Part shown: in pieces, positions 1-8,849 of the stretch
How the letters are laid out: every line of letters starts with the position of its first letter
Numbering within the stretch: position 1 is the first letter of the stretch
NCBI GenBank assembly: GCA_009379845.1
Contig: WHSZ01000022.1
Span: 1 to 64,000, forward strand
Source: Pseudonocardiaceae bacterium
Lineage (GTDB): Bacteria > Actinomycetota > Actinomycetes > Mycobacteriales > Pseudonocardiaceae
DNA: 64,000 nucleotides
Direction of reading: 5' to 3'
The notes under the pieces: model-generated
The model's database searches: none
Seen by the model: only the letters and a program-made list of their open reading frames with translations
What the model was told of the DNA's origin: nothing
Program-made: the position numbers and the translations under genes

Positions 1-52
1 AACATGAGCGTCCTTTCGCCAGTGCCGCGATGAACCTCATCCCGGCGACATT

Positions 53-95
53 GGTGAAAGGGGAGCCAGCCGGGCCGGCCGGCTCCCCTTTCACC
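53..95 (-). terminator. Hairpin terminator after nrdJ
   Basis: A perfect 15-bp inverted repeat (53-67 pairing with 81-95) encloses a 13-nt GC-rich loop. It begins 55 nt beyond the nrdJ stop, where a terminator for the leftward nrdR-nrdJ transcript is expected. There is no clear U-tract, which is common for actinobacterial hairpin terminators. Because the stem is symmetrical it could also stop transcription arriving from the left edge. Confidence 0.7.
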
Positions 96-149
96 CGCAC
101 CGCAAGTCCCTACGCAGGCGACCGAATGTCGCGTTGGGTGCGATACCCG

Positions 150-3008
150 TCAGCTGCAGCCGGAGGTGGCGCCGCAGCCTTCGCAGGCGTAGCAGGAACC
201 GGCTGGCCGCATCTTCGTTCCGCAGGTCATGCACAGCGGCGCGTCCGCGGCCTTGCCCATCCGCAGCTCGAGCAGCTCCATCGAGCTGTGCGCGAGATCG
301 TCCTCCGCTTCTTCCCTGCTGGTGGCCGAATCGATCACGGACCGGCTAGGTGAGGAATCCACCGAGCCACGCAGTCCCTCGATATCCACATTGGACTGCT
401 CGGTCTCGCCGTATCCCTCGGAAACCTGAGCCGTGCGCTCGTCCGCGGTGAAGATGCCGAGCTGCTTCCGCTTCTCGTACGGGAGGTAGTCCAGCGCCAA
501 CCGGCGGAACAGGTAGTCCAGCACACTGGTGGCCATCCGCACGTCCGGGTCATCGGTCATCCCTGCCGGCTCGAATCGCAGGTTCTGGAACTTGGAAACG
601 TAGAACTCCAAGGGAATTCCGTACTGTAGACCGACCGAAATGGACATCGAGAACGCGTCCATCACACCGGACAGCGTGGACCCCTGCTTGCCGAGCTTGA
701 CGAAGACCTCGCCGAGACCGTCGTCCGGGTACTCGCCGGCGTGCAGGTACCCCTCCGCACCACCGACCGTGAAGGACACCGTCTGGCTCGGCCGCTTCTT
801 CGGCAGGCGCTTGCGCACCGGCCGGTACTCCACGACCTTCTCCGGTTCGTCGGTTCCGCTCTTGTGCACCGAAAGCGGCTGACCGACCTTGCAGTTGTCG
901 CGGTAGATCGCGAGTGCCTTCAGGCCAAGCCGCCAGCCCTCGAAGTAGATCTCCTCGACGTCCTCGACGGTCGCCGCCTCTGGCATGTTCACCGTCTTCG
1001 AGATCGCACCGGACAGGAACGGTTGCACCGCGGCCATCATCCGCACGTGCCCCATCGGTGCGATCGCCCGCTCACCCATCGCGCAGTCGAACACGTGGTA
1101 GTGCTCAGGGCGCAGCCCCGGCGCGTCGATCACGTGCCCGTGCTCGGCGATGTATTCGATGATCGCCTCGATGGCCTCCTCGACGTAGCCGAGGTTGCGC
1201 AGTGCCCGCGGGATCGTCTGGTTGACGATCTGCATCGACCCGCCACCGACCAGCTTCTTGAACTTCACCAGCGAGAAGTCCGGCTCGATCCCGGTGGTGT
1301 CGCAGTCCATCATGAAGCCGATCGTGCCCGTCGGGGCGAGCACGCTGGCCTGCGCGTTACGCCAGCCGTTGCGATCCCCTACGGTCAGGCACCGTTGCCA
1401 CTGCTCGCTCGCGGCCTTCAGCATCGAGCGCTCGTCCGGATTGATCGCCCGCACCGCGTCGTTGGCCGCCGCGTGCTTGCGCATCACCCGCTTGTGCCCC
1501 TCTTCGTTGCGGGCGTAACCCTCGTACGGGCCGACAGCACCGGCGAGTTCGGCCGACCGCCGGTACGCGGTCCCGGTCATCAGCGAGGTGATGGCGGCGG
1601 CGAGCGCGCGGCCACCATCCGAATCGTAGCCCCGCGCGGTGGCCATCAGCACCGCGCCGAGGTTGGCGTAGCCGATGCCAAGCTGGCGGAACTTCCGCGT
1701 GGTGTCCCCGATCGCCTCGGTCGGGAAGTCCGCGAAGCAGATGGAGATGTCCATCGCCGTGATCACCAGCTCGACGGCCTTGACGAACCGCTCGGTGTCG
1801 AACGTGCTGTCCTCGCGGAGGAACTTCATCAGGTTCAGCGAAGCGAGGTTGCAGGACGAGTTGTCCAGGCTCATGTACTCGGAGCATGGGTTGGACGCGG
1901 TGATCCTGCCGGTCTCCGGATTGGTGTGCCAGTCGTTGATCGTGTCGTCGTACTGCATACCAGGGTCGGCGCACTCCCATGCCGCCTTGGCCATCTTGCG
2001 GAACAGCGTCTTGGCCTCGAGCGTCTCGACGACCTCGCCGGTGGTGCGGGACCGCAGGCCGAACTCGGTTTCGTTCTCGACCGCCCGCATGAACTCATCG
2101 GAGATCCGGACCGAGTTGTTCGCGTTCTGGTACTGGACCGAGGCGATGTCCTTGCCACCAAGATCCATGTCGAATCCGCCGTCCCGCAGGATCCGAATCT
2201 TCTCCTCTTCCTTGGACTTGGTCTCGATGAACTCGTCCACGTCAGGGTGATCGACGTCGAGCACCACCATCTTCGCGGCGCGCCGGGTGGCGCCACCGGA
2301 CTTGATGGTGCCCGCGGACGCGTCCGCGCCACGCATGAAGGACACCGGCCCGGAAGCCGTGCCACCGGAGGAAAGCAGTTCCCTCGACGAGCGGATGCGC
2401 GAGAGGTTCAGCCCGGCGCCGGAGCCGCCCTTGAAGATCAGGCCCTCCTCCCTGTACCAGTTCAGGATCGATTCCATCGTGTCGTCGACCGACAGGATGA
2501 AGCAGGCACTGACCTGCTGCGGGGAGTTCGTTCCGACGTTGAACCAGACCGGCGAGTTGAAGCTGAAGTACTGGTGCAGCAGCATCCAGGTCAGTTCGTG
2601 CTCGAAAGTCTCGGCGTCCTGCGGGGTCGCGAAGTATCCGTTCTGCACGCCCGCGCGCACATAAGACTTGACCACCCGGTCGATCAGCTGCCGCAGGCTG
2701 CTCTCCCGCTGCGCGGTGCCAACCGCGCCCCGGAAGTACTTGCTGGTGACGATGTTGACCGCGTTGACCGACCAGAAATCGGGGAACTCGACCCCGCGTT
2801 GCTCGAAGTTGACCGAACCGTCGCGCCAGTTGGTCATCACGACATCCCGGTGCTCCCAGGTCACCTCGTCGTAGGGATGCACTCCCTCGGTCGTGAAGAC
2901 CCGTTCCACGCGTAGACCTGGACGGGCGCTTTGGGAATCGCCCGCCGCGGCGGCACCGCCATTGTCCCCTGACACGGTGCTCGCTGCGGCCCCGACGGTT
3001 TCGGTCAT
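150..3008 (-). CDS. nrdJ: Adenosylcobalamin-dependent ribonucleotide reductase (class II)
   Basis: Reduces ribonucleotides to deoxyribonucleotides with a coenzyme-B12-derived thiyl radical, so it supplies dNTPs with or without oxygen. The 952-residue product has the class II core, including the active-site stretch NPCSEYMSLDNSSCNLASLN and an upstream cysteine in SACFILSVDD. The C-terminal tail carries CMTCGTKM and CYACEGC cysteine pairs, the zinc-binding/redox-shuttle tail of the NrdJ subfamily. The ATG at 3008 is chosen because GAGAGGAAGG lies just upstream; the open frame itself runs 22 codons further back. nrdR precedes it by 66 nt on the same strand, giving the nrdR-nrdJ operon known in Streptomyces. 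No cobalamin riboswitch was recognised in the leader. Confidence 0.97.
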   Translation of the reverse strand: MTETVGAAASTVSGDNGGAAAAGDSQSARPGLRVERVFTTEGVHPYDEVTWEHRDVVMTNWRDGSVNFEQRGVEFPDFWSVNAVNIVTSKYFRGAVGTAQRESSLRQLIDRVVKSYVRAGVQNGYFATPQDAETFEHELTWMLLHQYFSFNSPVWFNVGTNSPQQVSACFILSVDDTMESILNWYREEGLIFKGGSGAGLNLSRIRSSRELLSSGGTASGPVSFMRGADASAGTIKSGGATRRAAKMVVLDVDHPDVDEFIETKSKEEEKIRILRDGGFDMDLGGKDIASVQYQNANNSVRISDEFMRAVENETEFGLRSRTTGEVVETLEAKTLFRKMAKAAWECADPGMQYDDTINDWHTNPETGRITASNPCSEYMSLDNSSCNLASLNLMKFLREDSTFDTERFVKAVELVITAMDISICFADFPTEAIGDTTRKFRQLGIGYANLGAVLMATARGYDSDGGRALAAAITSLMTGTAYRRSAELAGAVGPYEGYARNEEGHKRVMRKHAAANDAVRAINPDERSMLKAASEQWQRCLTVGDRNGWRNAQASVLAPTGTIGFMMDCDTTGIEPDFSLVKFKKLVGGGSMQIVNQTIPRALRNLGYVEEAIEAIIEYIAEHGHVIDAPGLRPEHYHVFDCAMGERAIAPMGHVRMMAAVQPFLSGAISKTVNMPEAATVEDVEEIYFEGWRLGLKALAIYRDNCKVGQPLSVHKSGTDEPEKVVEYRPVRKRLPKKRPSQTVSFTVGGAEGYLHAGEYPDDGLGEVFVKLGKQGSTLSGVMDAFSMSISVGLQYGIPLEFYVSKFQNLRFEPAGMTDDPDVRMATSVLDYLFRRLALDYLPYEKRKQLGIFTADERTAQVSEGYGETEQSNVDIEGLRGSVDSSPSRSVIDSATSREEAEDDLAHSSMELLELRMGKAADAPLCMTCGTKMRPAGSCYACEGCGATSGCS

Positions 3009-3074
3009 GACCTTCCTCTCCCTCATTCGTTTCGACTTCCCCCGCAAAGAAGCCCGGTTACTCGTCACTCGCAC

Positions 3075-3554
3075 TCACTCGGTACTCGATTCCGTCCCCG
3101 CCTGATCCGCTGTCAGCTTGCGCAGTTCGGCGATCTCCTTCTCGAAGTCCTCCACGGACGAGAAGGCCCGGTAGACGCTGGCGAACCGCAGGTATGCGAC
3201 CTTGTCCAGGTCACGGAGCGGCCCCAGGATCGCCAGCCCGACCTCGTGAGCCGGGATCTCGGCCGCACCCGAGGACCGGATGGTTTCCTCCACCCGATGC
3301 GCCAGCTGCTGGACATCGTCATCGTCGACCGGCCGGCCCTGGCAGGCCCGCTGCACGCCCCTGACGACCTTGTCCCTGCTGAACGGTTCGGTCACCCCGG
3401 AACGCTTGACCACGGCCAACACGCCTTGCTCGACCGTGGTGAACCGCCGACTGCACTTCGAACAGGAACGCCGACGACGAATGGCTTGACCATCCTCCAC
3501 CTCGCGGGAGTCCACGACCCGGGAGTCGGTGTTCCGGCAGAACGGGCAACGCAT
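3075..3554 (-). CDS. nrdR: Transcriptional repressor NrdR
   Basis: ATP/dATP-sensing repressor of ribonucleotide reductase operons. The 159-residue protein starts with a zinc ribbon with cysteines at 3, 6, 31 and 34 (MRCPFC and CSKC), followed by an ATP-cone domain from about residue 49 to 139. Length and architecture are standard for the family. The start at 3554 gives the canonical MRCPFC N-terminus and has GGGAG upstream; the frame stays open to 3923, but that extension has no family counterpart. It lies directly upstream of nrdJ, its expected target, and tandem NrdR boxes lie about 205-250 nt before its start, implying autoregulation. Confidence 0.97.
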   Translation of the reverse strand: MRCPFCRNTDSRVVDSREVEDGQAIRRRRSCSKCSRRFTTVEQGVLAVVKRSGVTEPFSRDKVVRGVQRACQGRPVDDDDVQQLAHRVEETIRSSGAAEIPAHEVGLAILGPLRDLDKVAYLRFASVYRAFSSVEDFEKEIAELRKLTADQAGTESSTE

Positions 3555-3966
3555 CGAGTCGACACTCCCTTCTTCATGCGAATGTTTCGATGGCTCGCGA
3601 GTCTTGCCGGCGTCCCACGCGGGGCACCGTTCGACGGCGAACGACGCCCGCGAACCACGGACGGATCCATCTATGTCGACACCGCCGCGCCGGGGAAGAT
3701 CAAGATCGAATTGTGGATCCCGGGTGGATGCCGTGTGGACAACCACCTTTGATCCTACCCCAATCTGTGGACTAACGACAGCGATGTAACTACTAGATGT
3801 TGGGGTAGACGTTATTCCGACCATCGACGATGCGCAAGCGACACGAGCGAGTGAAAACGATCTGAGGCGCCGTATCGGCGCGGCACACGGCGGCATACGG
3901 CGGGCCGAGAACCCGTCCGGCACCGACCGTGATCACCCGTGCGGGTGGGGTCTCGAGGTGCCCCCT
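3555..3966. other. Intergenic region upstream of nrdR
   Basis: A 412-nt stretch between the nrdR start and the stop of the LysM gene. It contains the tandem NrdR boxes at 3758-3805. The long open frame continuing upstream of nrdR here looks non-coding: it adds a non-homologous N-terminus and crosses the operator boxes. Nothing else was recognised. Confidence 0.6.
3758..3805 (-). promoter_or_regulatory. Tandem NrdR boxes
   Basis: Two 16-bp sites, 3758-3773 and 3790-3805, resemble the NrdR box acaCwAtATaTwGtgt. The second (CTACTAGATGTTGGGG) matches every invariant position of the core CwA-AT-TwG; the first (CCCCAATCTGTGGACT) matches six of eight. Their centres are 32 bp apart, three helical turns, which is the usual arrangement of paired NrdR boxes. 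They lie upstream of nrdR-nrdJ. Box assignment is by eye. Confidence 0.65.
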
Positions 3967-4437
3967 TCAGCCTGCCGGCTGATACGGCACGGTCACCGGC
4001 TGCCCGGCCCGCACGCCCGTGCCCGAAAGGCCGTTCAGCTCGCGAATCCGCTGCACCACGGCCTCCGGGTCGCTGCCGGGCGCCACCCGGTTCGCGATCC
4101 CCCACAACGTTTCCCCCGGCGCGATCGACACGACCGTGGTGCGCTCCGGCACCGGCGGAGAAACGCCCTCCGCGAGCGTGCCGACGCCGAGCACGCCGAG
4201 AAACACGCTCACCCCCAGCACGACCAACAACGGCCACCGCCGCGCCGGCACCTCCCGCGCGCAGGCAATCGGCCTTGCCACCCGCGGCGCGTGCACCGGC
4301 CGCGGCGGCCGCGCGGTCGAGCGCGCACCACCATCCCGCCTGCCGGGCGAGACCCGCGTCGTTCGCGCCGAGCGAACAGTTTCGGCACGGGTGCCGCGCC
4401 CACCGGCCCCGGTCACATCGTCTGCGAGAACCGACAT
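3967..4437 (-). CDS. LysM-domain membrane protein, SOS-linked (Rv2719c/ChiZ-like)
   Basis: A 156-residue protein with a basic, proline-rich cytoplasmic N-terminus (1-66), one membrane segment at about 67-90 ([19 protein letters not shown]) and an extracytoplasmic LysM peptidoglycan-binding domain at about 101-152 ([13 protein letters not shown]). The ATG at 4437 follows GGAGGGAG. It lies between nrdR and lexA, divergent from lexA, the same place as mycobacterial Rv2719c, a DNA-damage-induced cell-wall protein affecting division. A perfect LexA box sits 30 nt upstream of the start. By position, size and topology it is probably the SOS division inhibitor, but hydrolase activity cannot be read from sequence. 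Confidence 0.85.
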   Translation of the reverse strand: MSVLADDVTGAGGRGTRAETVRSARTTRVSPGRRDGGARSTARPPRPVHAPRVARPIACAREVPARRWPLLVVLGVSVFLGVLGVGTLAEGVSPPVPERTTVVSIAPGETLWGIANRVAPGSDPEAVVQRIRELNGLSGTGVRAGQPVTVPYQPAG

Positions 4438-4466
4438 GTCGCCGCTCCCTCCGAGTCCTTCGAACC

Positions 4467-4482
4467 TCGAACAGCCGTTCGA
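4467..4482. promoter_or_regulatory. LexA (SOS) box, perfect palindrome
   Basis: TCGAACAGCCGTTCGA is an exact match to the actinobacterial SOS box TCGAAC-N4-GTTCGA, with both half sites complete. It lies 30 nt upstream of the LysM gene start, on the shared lexA/LysM intergenic region. LexA bound here should repress the LysM gene. Confidence 0.9.
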
Positions 4483-4545
4483 TCGAACGCCCGTGCGATT
4501 GTGTACCACGTAGGACCGACAAAATCGAGCGACACGGCGTGTCCA

Positions 4546-4561
4546 TCGAACAGGTGTTTGA
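4546..4561. promoter_or_regulatory. LexA (SOS) box, second site
   Basis: TCGAACAGGTGTTTGA matches the SOS box with one change in the right half (GTTTGA for GTTCGA). It lies about 160 nt upstream of lexA and between the divergent promoters, fitting LexA autoregulation. A further isolated left half site (TCGAAC) occurs near 4667 and was not called. Confidence 0.75.
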
Positions 4562-4721
4562 TCTCGTCGGTGCGGCGAGCTACCGTCGATCTCGACGACC
4601 AGGGCACGGACCTCGCCAGATCCGGCGAGTTCGGGGACGGCGGCGCGCCGGCCCGGCCCTCCTCAATCGAACAGAGGGATCAACATATCGGGTCCGACGA
4701 CGGGCCCACCGGAGGGACGAA

Positions 4722-5513
4722 GTGACAGACCACAACGACGAGAAGCCAGCGGAAGCCGAGAAGAAGGCATCCAGGGTCGGACGCCCCCGCAAGGGCACCG
4801 TGACCGGGTTCCCCGGGCTGGACGACACGCTCGACGCCGGTGGGCTGACTCCCCGGCAGCGTCACGTACTGGAAGTGATCCGCGCCTATCTGGACCGCTT
4901 CGGCTACCCGCCGAGCGTGCGCGAGATCGGCGATTCCGTGGGGCTCACGTCGACATCGTCGGTGTCCCACCAGCTTCGCGCGCTCGAACAGAAGGGATAC
5001 CTGCGGCGCGACCCGAACCGACCGCGCGCGGTCGGGGTTTTGCCGCCGGAGGACGAGCCTGGCAAGCGGCGCCGCAAGACCCGCCCGGTGATCCCGATCG
5101 GCTCGGAAGCCGCCGGCACAGTCGATCAGTCGATGCCAAGCCCGTCGTACGTGCCACTGGTCGGCCGGATCGCGGCCGGTGGACCGGTTCTCGCCGAGGA
5201 AGCGATCGAGGACGTTTTCCCGCTCCCGAAGGAAATCGTCGGCGAAGGGTCACTGTTCCTGCTGAACGTCACCGGTGATTCGATGGTCGACGCGGCGATC
5301 ACCGATGGGGACTGGGTGGTCGTGCGGCAGCAACCCACCGCCGAGAACGGCGATATCGTCGCCGCGATGATCGAGGGTGAGGCCACCGTGAAGACGTTCA
5401 AACGCAAGGACGGGAACGTATGGCTGATCCCGCAGAACGACGCGTACGAGCCGATCCCAGGCGATGAGGCGAGCGTGCTCGGCAAGGTCGTGGCGGTGCT
5501 ACGCAGGCTGTAG
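4722..5513 (+). CDS. lexA: SOS repressor LexA
   Basis: Represses DNA-damage genes and cleaves itself when stimulated by the RecA filament. The GTG start at 4722, after GGAGGGACGA, gives 263 residues; the frame is open far upstream but without homology. A basic tail (1-30) precedes the winged HTH (about 44-100, with [17 protein letters not shown]). The peptidase domain has the Ala152-Gly153 cleavage site (GRIAAGGP), nucleophile Ser187 (TGDSMVD) and Lys224 (ATVKTF). All catalytic parts are intact, so it should be functional. Two SOS boxes lie upstream. The N-terminal extension before the HTH is typical of actinobacterial LexA. Confidence 0.97.
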   Translation: MTDHNDEKPAEAEKKASRVGRPRKGTVTGFPGLDDTLDAGGLTPRQRHVLEVIRAYLDRFGYPPSVREIGDSVGLTSTSSVSHQLRALEQKGYLRRDPNRPRAVGVLPPEDEPGKRRRKTRPVIPIGSEAAGTVDQSMPSPSYVPLVGRIAAGGPVLAEEAIEDVFPLPKEIVGEGSLFLLNVTGDSMVDAAITDGDWVVVRQQPTAENGDIVAAMIEGEATVKTFKRKDGNVWLIPQNDAYEPIPGDEASVLGKVVAVLRRL

Positions 5514-5590
5514 TGGGGCCGGCTGTAGTGCGGCACAGCACTGTAGTACGGAGCGAGTACGGCGCGCTGCCGTGTAGTGCGGTGCGGCGC
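5508..5590. repeat. Degenerate TGTAGTGCGG repeats after lexA
   Basis: Four or five imperfect copies of CTGTAGTGCGG (with TGGGG and TACGG variants) lie at irregular spacing from the last lexA codons into the convergent intergenic region. No function is evident. They may be replication-slippage debris or a loose termination structure for the convergent transcripts. Confidence 0.45.
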
Positions 5591-5611
5591 CGGACGCAGC
5601 ACCGAACGAGC

Positions 5612-6739
5612 TCAGCGAGTTCGCCTGCGCAGCCAGCCGACCGTCATCGCGATCAGCACGGCGATGACCACGCCGATGCCGACCGCGGGCCATGTCGACA
5701 AACCCTGCGCATCGGTGGCCTGCCCGATGTCGTTTCGCCGCGCCCCGTCCTGTCCCGAACCGTCCTGTCCCGAACCGTCCCGCCCTGCGCTGGATCGTCC
5801 CGAACCATCCTGCCCGCCGCCCTCTCGTCCGGTGCCATCGTCACGGGACGGCGCCGAGTCGGCCGGTCGGCGCGGCTCGGGCAGCGGGACCAGGCCCGCC
5901 GCGCCCTCGACCGCTCGGAGGTGTTCGCGGGTGCCCTCCGAGGCGGACAGCAAGGTGCCGTCCGGCTCGAACGCGATCGCCTCGCCCTGCGCCTCGTCGG
6001 GCAGCGGCACCCGGCGCGGTTCCCGTCCAAGCGCCGCTGCGATGTCGCCGTCCGGTGCGGGGTACAGGTAAGCGTCCGTGTAGGTCCGTAGCGCCACCAC
6101 CCGGCCGTCGGCGCTCACCGTTCCCCCGGTGAGCAGCACCGAACCGACCATGCCGGCCACCGGACCGCCCGGCGTGTCGGTACTGCTCACGCTGACCGAA
6201 CCGACCTTGTCAAGCGGGGTTGGGCCGGGACTCGCCAACGGTCCGGACGGCCGATAGACGCCGGCCGTGCCGAGCGGCGTCTTGGTCACCAGATACGGTC
6301 GCGAATCGCGGCCAAGCAGCAGGGCCTCGGTATCGTGCGGCCCGTCCGGGTAGGTCAGCCGGTGCAGGGTGGCCGTACCGTCCGGAGAAACCGCGTGCAA
6401 CGCCACGGTATTCCGCTGCTTGCGGTTGTCCCCGGTGTCCGCGAGCCACAGCGTGCCGTCCGGGGCTCGGGCCAGATCCTCGACGTCGTACGGATCGATG
6501 TCGCTGGTGATCACGTCATGCACCACGCAATCCGGCCCCAACACGAATATCTCGATGCTCGTGCCACCGTCGTTGACCGCGTACAACCGCTCGCCGTCGG
6601 CAGCCAGCCCGGACAGCTCAGTCAACCGGGAATCCTGCATGGCGCATCGAACGACGGGCTCCGGTGTCGCCGCCATCGCGATCCCCGGTAAGACGGGAAA
6701 CCACATGCCCAGCACCACGAGCAACGCACATAACCGCAC
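5612..6739 (-). CDS. Secreted/membrane-anchored beta-propeller-like protein (Rv2721c-like position)
   Basis: A 375-residue protein with an N-terminal signal peptide (VRLCALLVVLGMWF to AMAA), an extracytoplasmic domain of repeated short beta motifs such as LSGLAADGERLYAVNDG, LARAPDGTLWLADTGDN and AIAFEPDGTLLSASEG, a Gly/Asp/Ser/Gln-rich linker, and a C-terminal membrane anchor (VGIGVVIAVLIAMTVGWL) ending in RRRTR. The linker DNA is built from about 15-bp repeats at 5745-5820. The GTG at 6739 is preferred because GGGGAGGG sits six bases upstream. It lies convergent to lexA, where mycobacteria carry Rv2721c. The repeats suggest a six-bladed propeller of the SMP-30/NHL type; substrate unknown. 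Confidence 0.7.
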   Translation of the reverse strand: MRLCALLVVLGMWFPVLPGIAMAATPEPVVRCAMQDSRLTELSGLAADGERLYAVNDGGTSIEIFVLGPDCVVHDVITSDIDPYDVEDLARAPDGTLWLADTGDNRKQRNTVALHAVSPDGTATLHRLTYPDGPHDTEALLLGRDSRPYLVTKTPLGTAGVYRPSGPLASPGPTPLDKVGSVSVSSTDTPGGPVAGMVGSVLLTGGTVSADGRVVALRTYTDAYLYPAPDGDIAAALGREPRRVPLPDEAQGEAIAFEPDGTLLSASEGTREHLRAVEGAAGLVPLPEPRRPADSAPSRDDGTGREGGGQDGSGRSSAGRDGSGQDGSGQDGARRNDIGQATDAQGLSTWPAVGIGVVIAVLIAMTVGWLRRRTR

Positions 6740-6856
6740 CGATGACCCTCCCCAGCGGATGCGCACACGCCTCGCCGCAGCCCCGCTCGATGATCAACTA
6801 TTTGCGATCACACGCTAGCCGCATCGCCCGTGGCGCGCCCCATGCATGATCAACTT

Positions 6857-8287
6857 CTACACGACAGTGCCATCCGTCGCGTAGTCCTTTAGCGCACCCG
6901 CCAGGTCAGCGCGGACACGGGCGGACAGCTGGGTTCCCTCGGTGGTGTGTCGCTCGTTGAGCACCTCACCCTCGCTGTGCACCCTGGCCACCAGCTCACC
7001 GCGGGCATACGGCACCAGCACGTCCACCAGCACCTCCGGGCGCGGCAGCCGATCGGCGATCGTGGCACGCAGCTTGTCCACGCCGTCGCCGGTACGGGCG
7101 GAAACGATCACCGCGTCGGGGAACACATGCCGAAGCCTTGCCGTGACCAGCTCGCCCGCGGCGTCCGCCTTGTTCACCACCAGCAGTTCCGGTGGCAACG
7201 ATCCGTCCCGGTTCGCGGTGATCTCCGCGAACACCTCACGCACGGCGTCGACCTGCGCTTCCGGCATCGCGTCCGAAGCATCCACCACGTGCAAGAGCAG
7301 GTCGGCGTGCAGCGCCTCCTCGAGCGTGGACCGGAACGCGTCGACCAGCTGGTGCGGCAAGTGCCGCACGAAACCGACCGTGTCGGTCAGCGTGTAGTCC
7401 CGGCCGTCCGGCAACTCACTGCGCCGCGTCGTCGGGTCCAGGGTGGCGAATAGCGCGTCTTCCACCAGCACGCCGGCGCCTGTGATGGCGTTCAGCAGGC
7501 TGGATTTCCCGGCGTTGGTGTAGCCCACGATCGCCACGCTCGGCACCTCGTTGGCCAGCCGACGCTCGCGCTTGGTGCGCCGCACCGTGTCCATCGAGGC
7601 GATCTCCTTGCGCAGCTTCGTGATGCGCTTGTGGATCCGCCGCCGATCGATCTCCAGCTTGGTCTCACCGGGGCCGCGGAGCCCGACGCCACCGCCAGAA
7701 CCACCGGCGCGCCCGCCGGCCTGCCGGGAAAGGGTCGAACCCCAGCCCCGCAGCCGCGGCACCAGGTACTGCAGCTGGGCCAGCTCGACCTGAGCCTTGC
7801 CTTCTCGTGAGCGCGCGTGCTGCGCGAAGATGTCCAGGATCAACGCGGTTCGGTCGATGACCTTGACCTTGAGCTTGTCCTCCAGCTGGCGCAGCTGGCC
7901 GGCGGACAGCTCGCCGTCGCAGATCACCGTGTCGGCGCCGACGGAGATCACCGTGTCCGCGAGTTCGCGCACCTTGCCGGAGCCGACGTAGGTGGCCGGG
8001 TCCGGCCGGTCACGCCGCTGGACCAACCCCTCGAGCACCTGCGAGCCCGCCGTCTCGGCGAGCCGTCCGAGCTCGGCGAGCGAAGCCTCGGATTGTTCGG
8101 CCGTGCCGTGGGTCCACACACCAACCAGCACCACGCGTTCCAGCCGCAGTTGCCGGTACTCGACCTCGGTGACGTCGGCGAGTTCGGTGGACAGCCCCGC
8201 GACCCTGCGCAGCGCTGCCCGTTCGGAGAGTTCCAGGTCGCCGGCGGAGAGGTCCTCGGCGTCTCGGTCATGTATCAAATCTGTCAT
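6857..8287 (-). CDS. hflX: Ribosome-associated GTPase HflX
   Basis: GTPase that binds the 50S subunit and splits stalled ribosomes under stress. The 476-residue protein has the HflX N-terminal nucleotide-binding region (about 50-230, with PDPATYVGSGKV and the Gly-rich GGRAGGSGGGVGLRGPGE) followed by a G domain with P-loop GYTNAGKSS, switch II DTVGF and the NKAD specificity motif. The ATG at 8287 follows GACTGAGG. In mycobacteria hflX and dapF are close neighbours; here the pair is split by the decayed transporter remnants and by an MFS and a DoxX gene on the opposite strand. Confidence 0.95.
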   Translation of the reverse strand: MTDLIHDRDAEDLSAGDLELSERAALRRVAGLSTELADVTEVEYRQLRLERVVLVGVWTHGTAEQSEASLAELGRLAETAGSQVLEGLVQRRDRPDPATYVGSGKVRELADTVISVGADTVICDGELSAGQLRQLEDKLKVKVIDRTALILDIFAQHARSREGKAQVELAQLQYLVPRLRGWGSTLSRQAGGRAGGSGGGVGLRGPGETKLEIDRRRIHKRITKLRKEIASMDTVRRTKRERRLANEVPSVAIVGYTNAGKSSLLNAITGAGVLVEDALFATLDPTTRRSELPDGRDYTLTDTVGFVRHLPHQLVDAFRSTLEEALHADLLLHVVDASDAMPEAQVDAVREVFAEITANRDGSLPPELLVVNKADAAGELVTARLRHVFPDAVIVSARTGDGVDKLRATIADRLPRPEVLVDVLVPYARGELVARVHSEGEVLNERHTTEGTQLSARVRADLAGALKDYATDGTVV

Positions 8288-8330
8288 CCTCAGTCCATCG
8301 TCCCACGATTCGCCGGATTCGCCGACCTAA

Positions 8331-8505
8331 TTAGGGATTCGGGTACATCCCGAGGTAGATCGCCATCCGTCCGGCGCCGGGATGCCTCGGCAGGCTGGCG
8401 AACTCGTCCAGCAGTTCCTGAAGCCGTCGCTTGAACTCGTCGCTCTGCTCGGCGGGCAGTTGCAGCACGAGCCTGGCCTGGTCAAGCTCGCCAGGGCCGA
8501 TCTCG
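8331..8505 (-). pseudogene. C-terminal remnant of a transcriptional regulator
   Basis: On the minus strand a frame ending at TAA 8331-8333 reads GPGELDQARLVLQLPAEQ, then SDEFKRRLQELLDEFASL and a tail with GRMAIYLGMYP. This looks like the C-terminal effector part of a small HTH regulator of the type divergent from MFS exporters. It has no start or DNA-binding domain: upstream it runs into an in-frame stop and then into the adjoining MFS remnant on the opposite strand. The family call is inference; that the frame is truncated is visible. Confidence 0.55.
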
Positions 8506-8828
8506 CGCTAGCGGTGATCGGCCTGGCTGCCTTCGGCTACGGGGTCATCGTCTACAACGTCGCGCAGGTCAGCTACCGGCAGGCGGTCTGCCCCGACCGG
8601 CTGCTCGGCCGGATGAACGCCAGCGTGCGGTTCGTCGTCTGGGGTGTGACACCGATCGGCGGCCTGCTTGGCGGGGTGCTCGGCGAGTGGCTCGGGATAC
8701 GCGAAACGCTGTGGGTGACCGCCACCGGTTCGCTGCTGTCCGTGCTCTGGGTGTTCTGCTCCCCGCTGCGCCGCACGCGGGACTTGCCCTCGGCCCCGGA
8801 ACCCGCGGAAAAGCCCTCTGAGCCCTAG
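8505..8828 (+). pseudogene. C-terminal fragment of an MFS transporter
   Basis: From about 8505 the frame reads VIGLAAFGYGVIVYNVAQVS and continues through CPDRLLGRMNAS and LGEWLGIRETLW to a stop at 8828. It aligns throughout with the last 105 or so residues of the intact MFS protein immediately downstream (VGYTALVYGATVYDITQVSF, then CPDHLLGRMNAS). About three quarters of the transporter, including the N-terminal half, is missing. The open frame that begins at 8382 is a false fusion through antisense of the regulator remnant. A tandem MFS duplication followed by deletion explains the arrangement. Confidence 0.8.
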
Positions 8829-8849
8829 CGAATCGGCTACGCTCCGGGG

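Noticed and set aside
741-2915. A 724-codon open frame on the plus strand through nrdJ
   Set aside because: It is antisense to nrdJ, rich in Arg/His/Pro/Val with no domain; a product of high GC at codon position three.
3555-3923. N-terminal extension of NrdR by 123 residues
   Set aside because: NrdR begins with its zinc ribbon; the extension has no homology and covers the NrdR boxes.
4660-4682. Third LexA box before lexA
   Set aside because: Only the left half site TCGAAC is present; the right half does not match.
8382-8828. Intact 148-residue membrane protein gene
   Set aside because: Only the part from about 8505 is homologous to MFS; the first 40 codons are antisense of a regulator remnant, so it is a fragment, not a designed gene.
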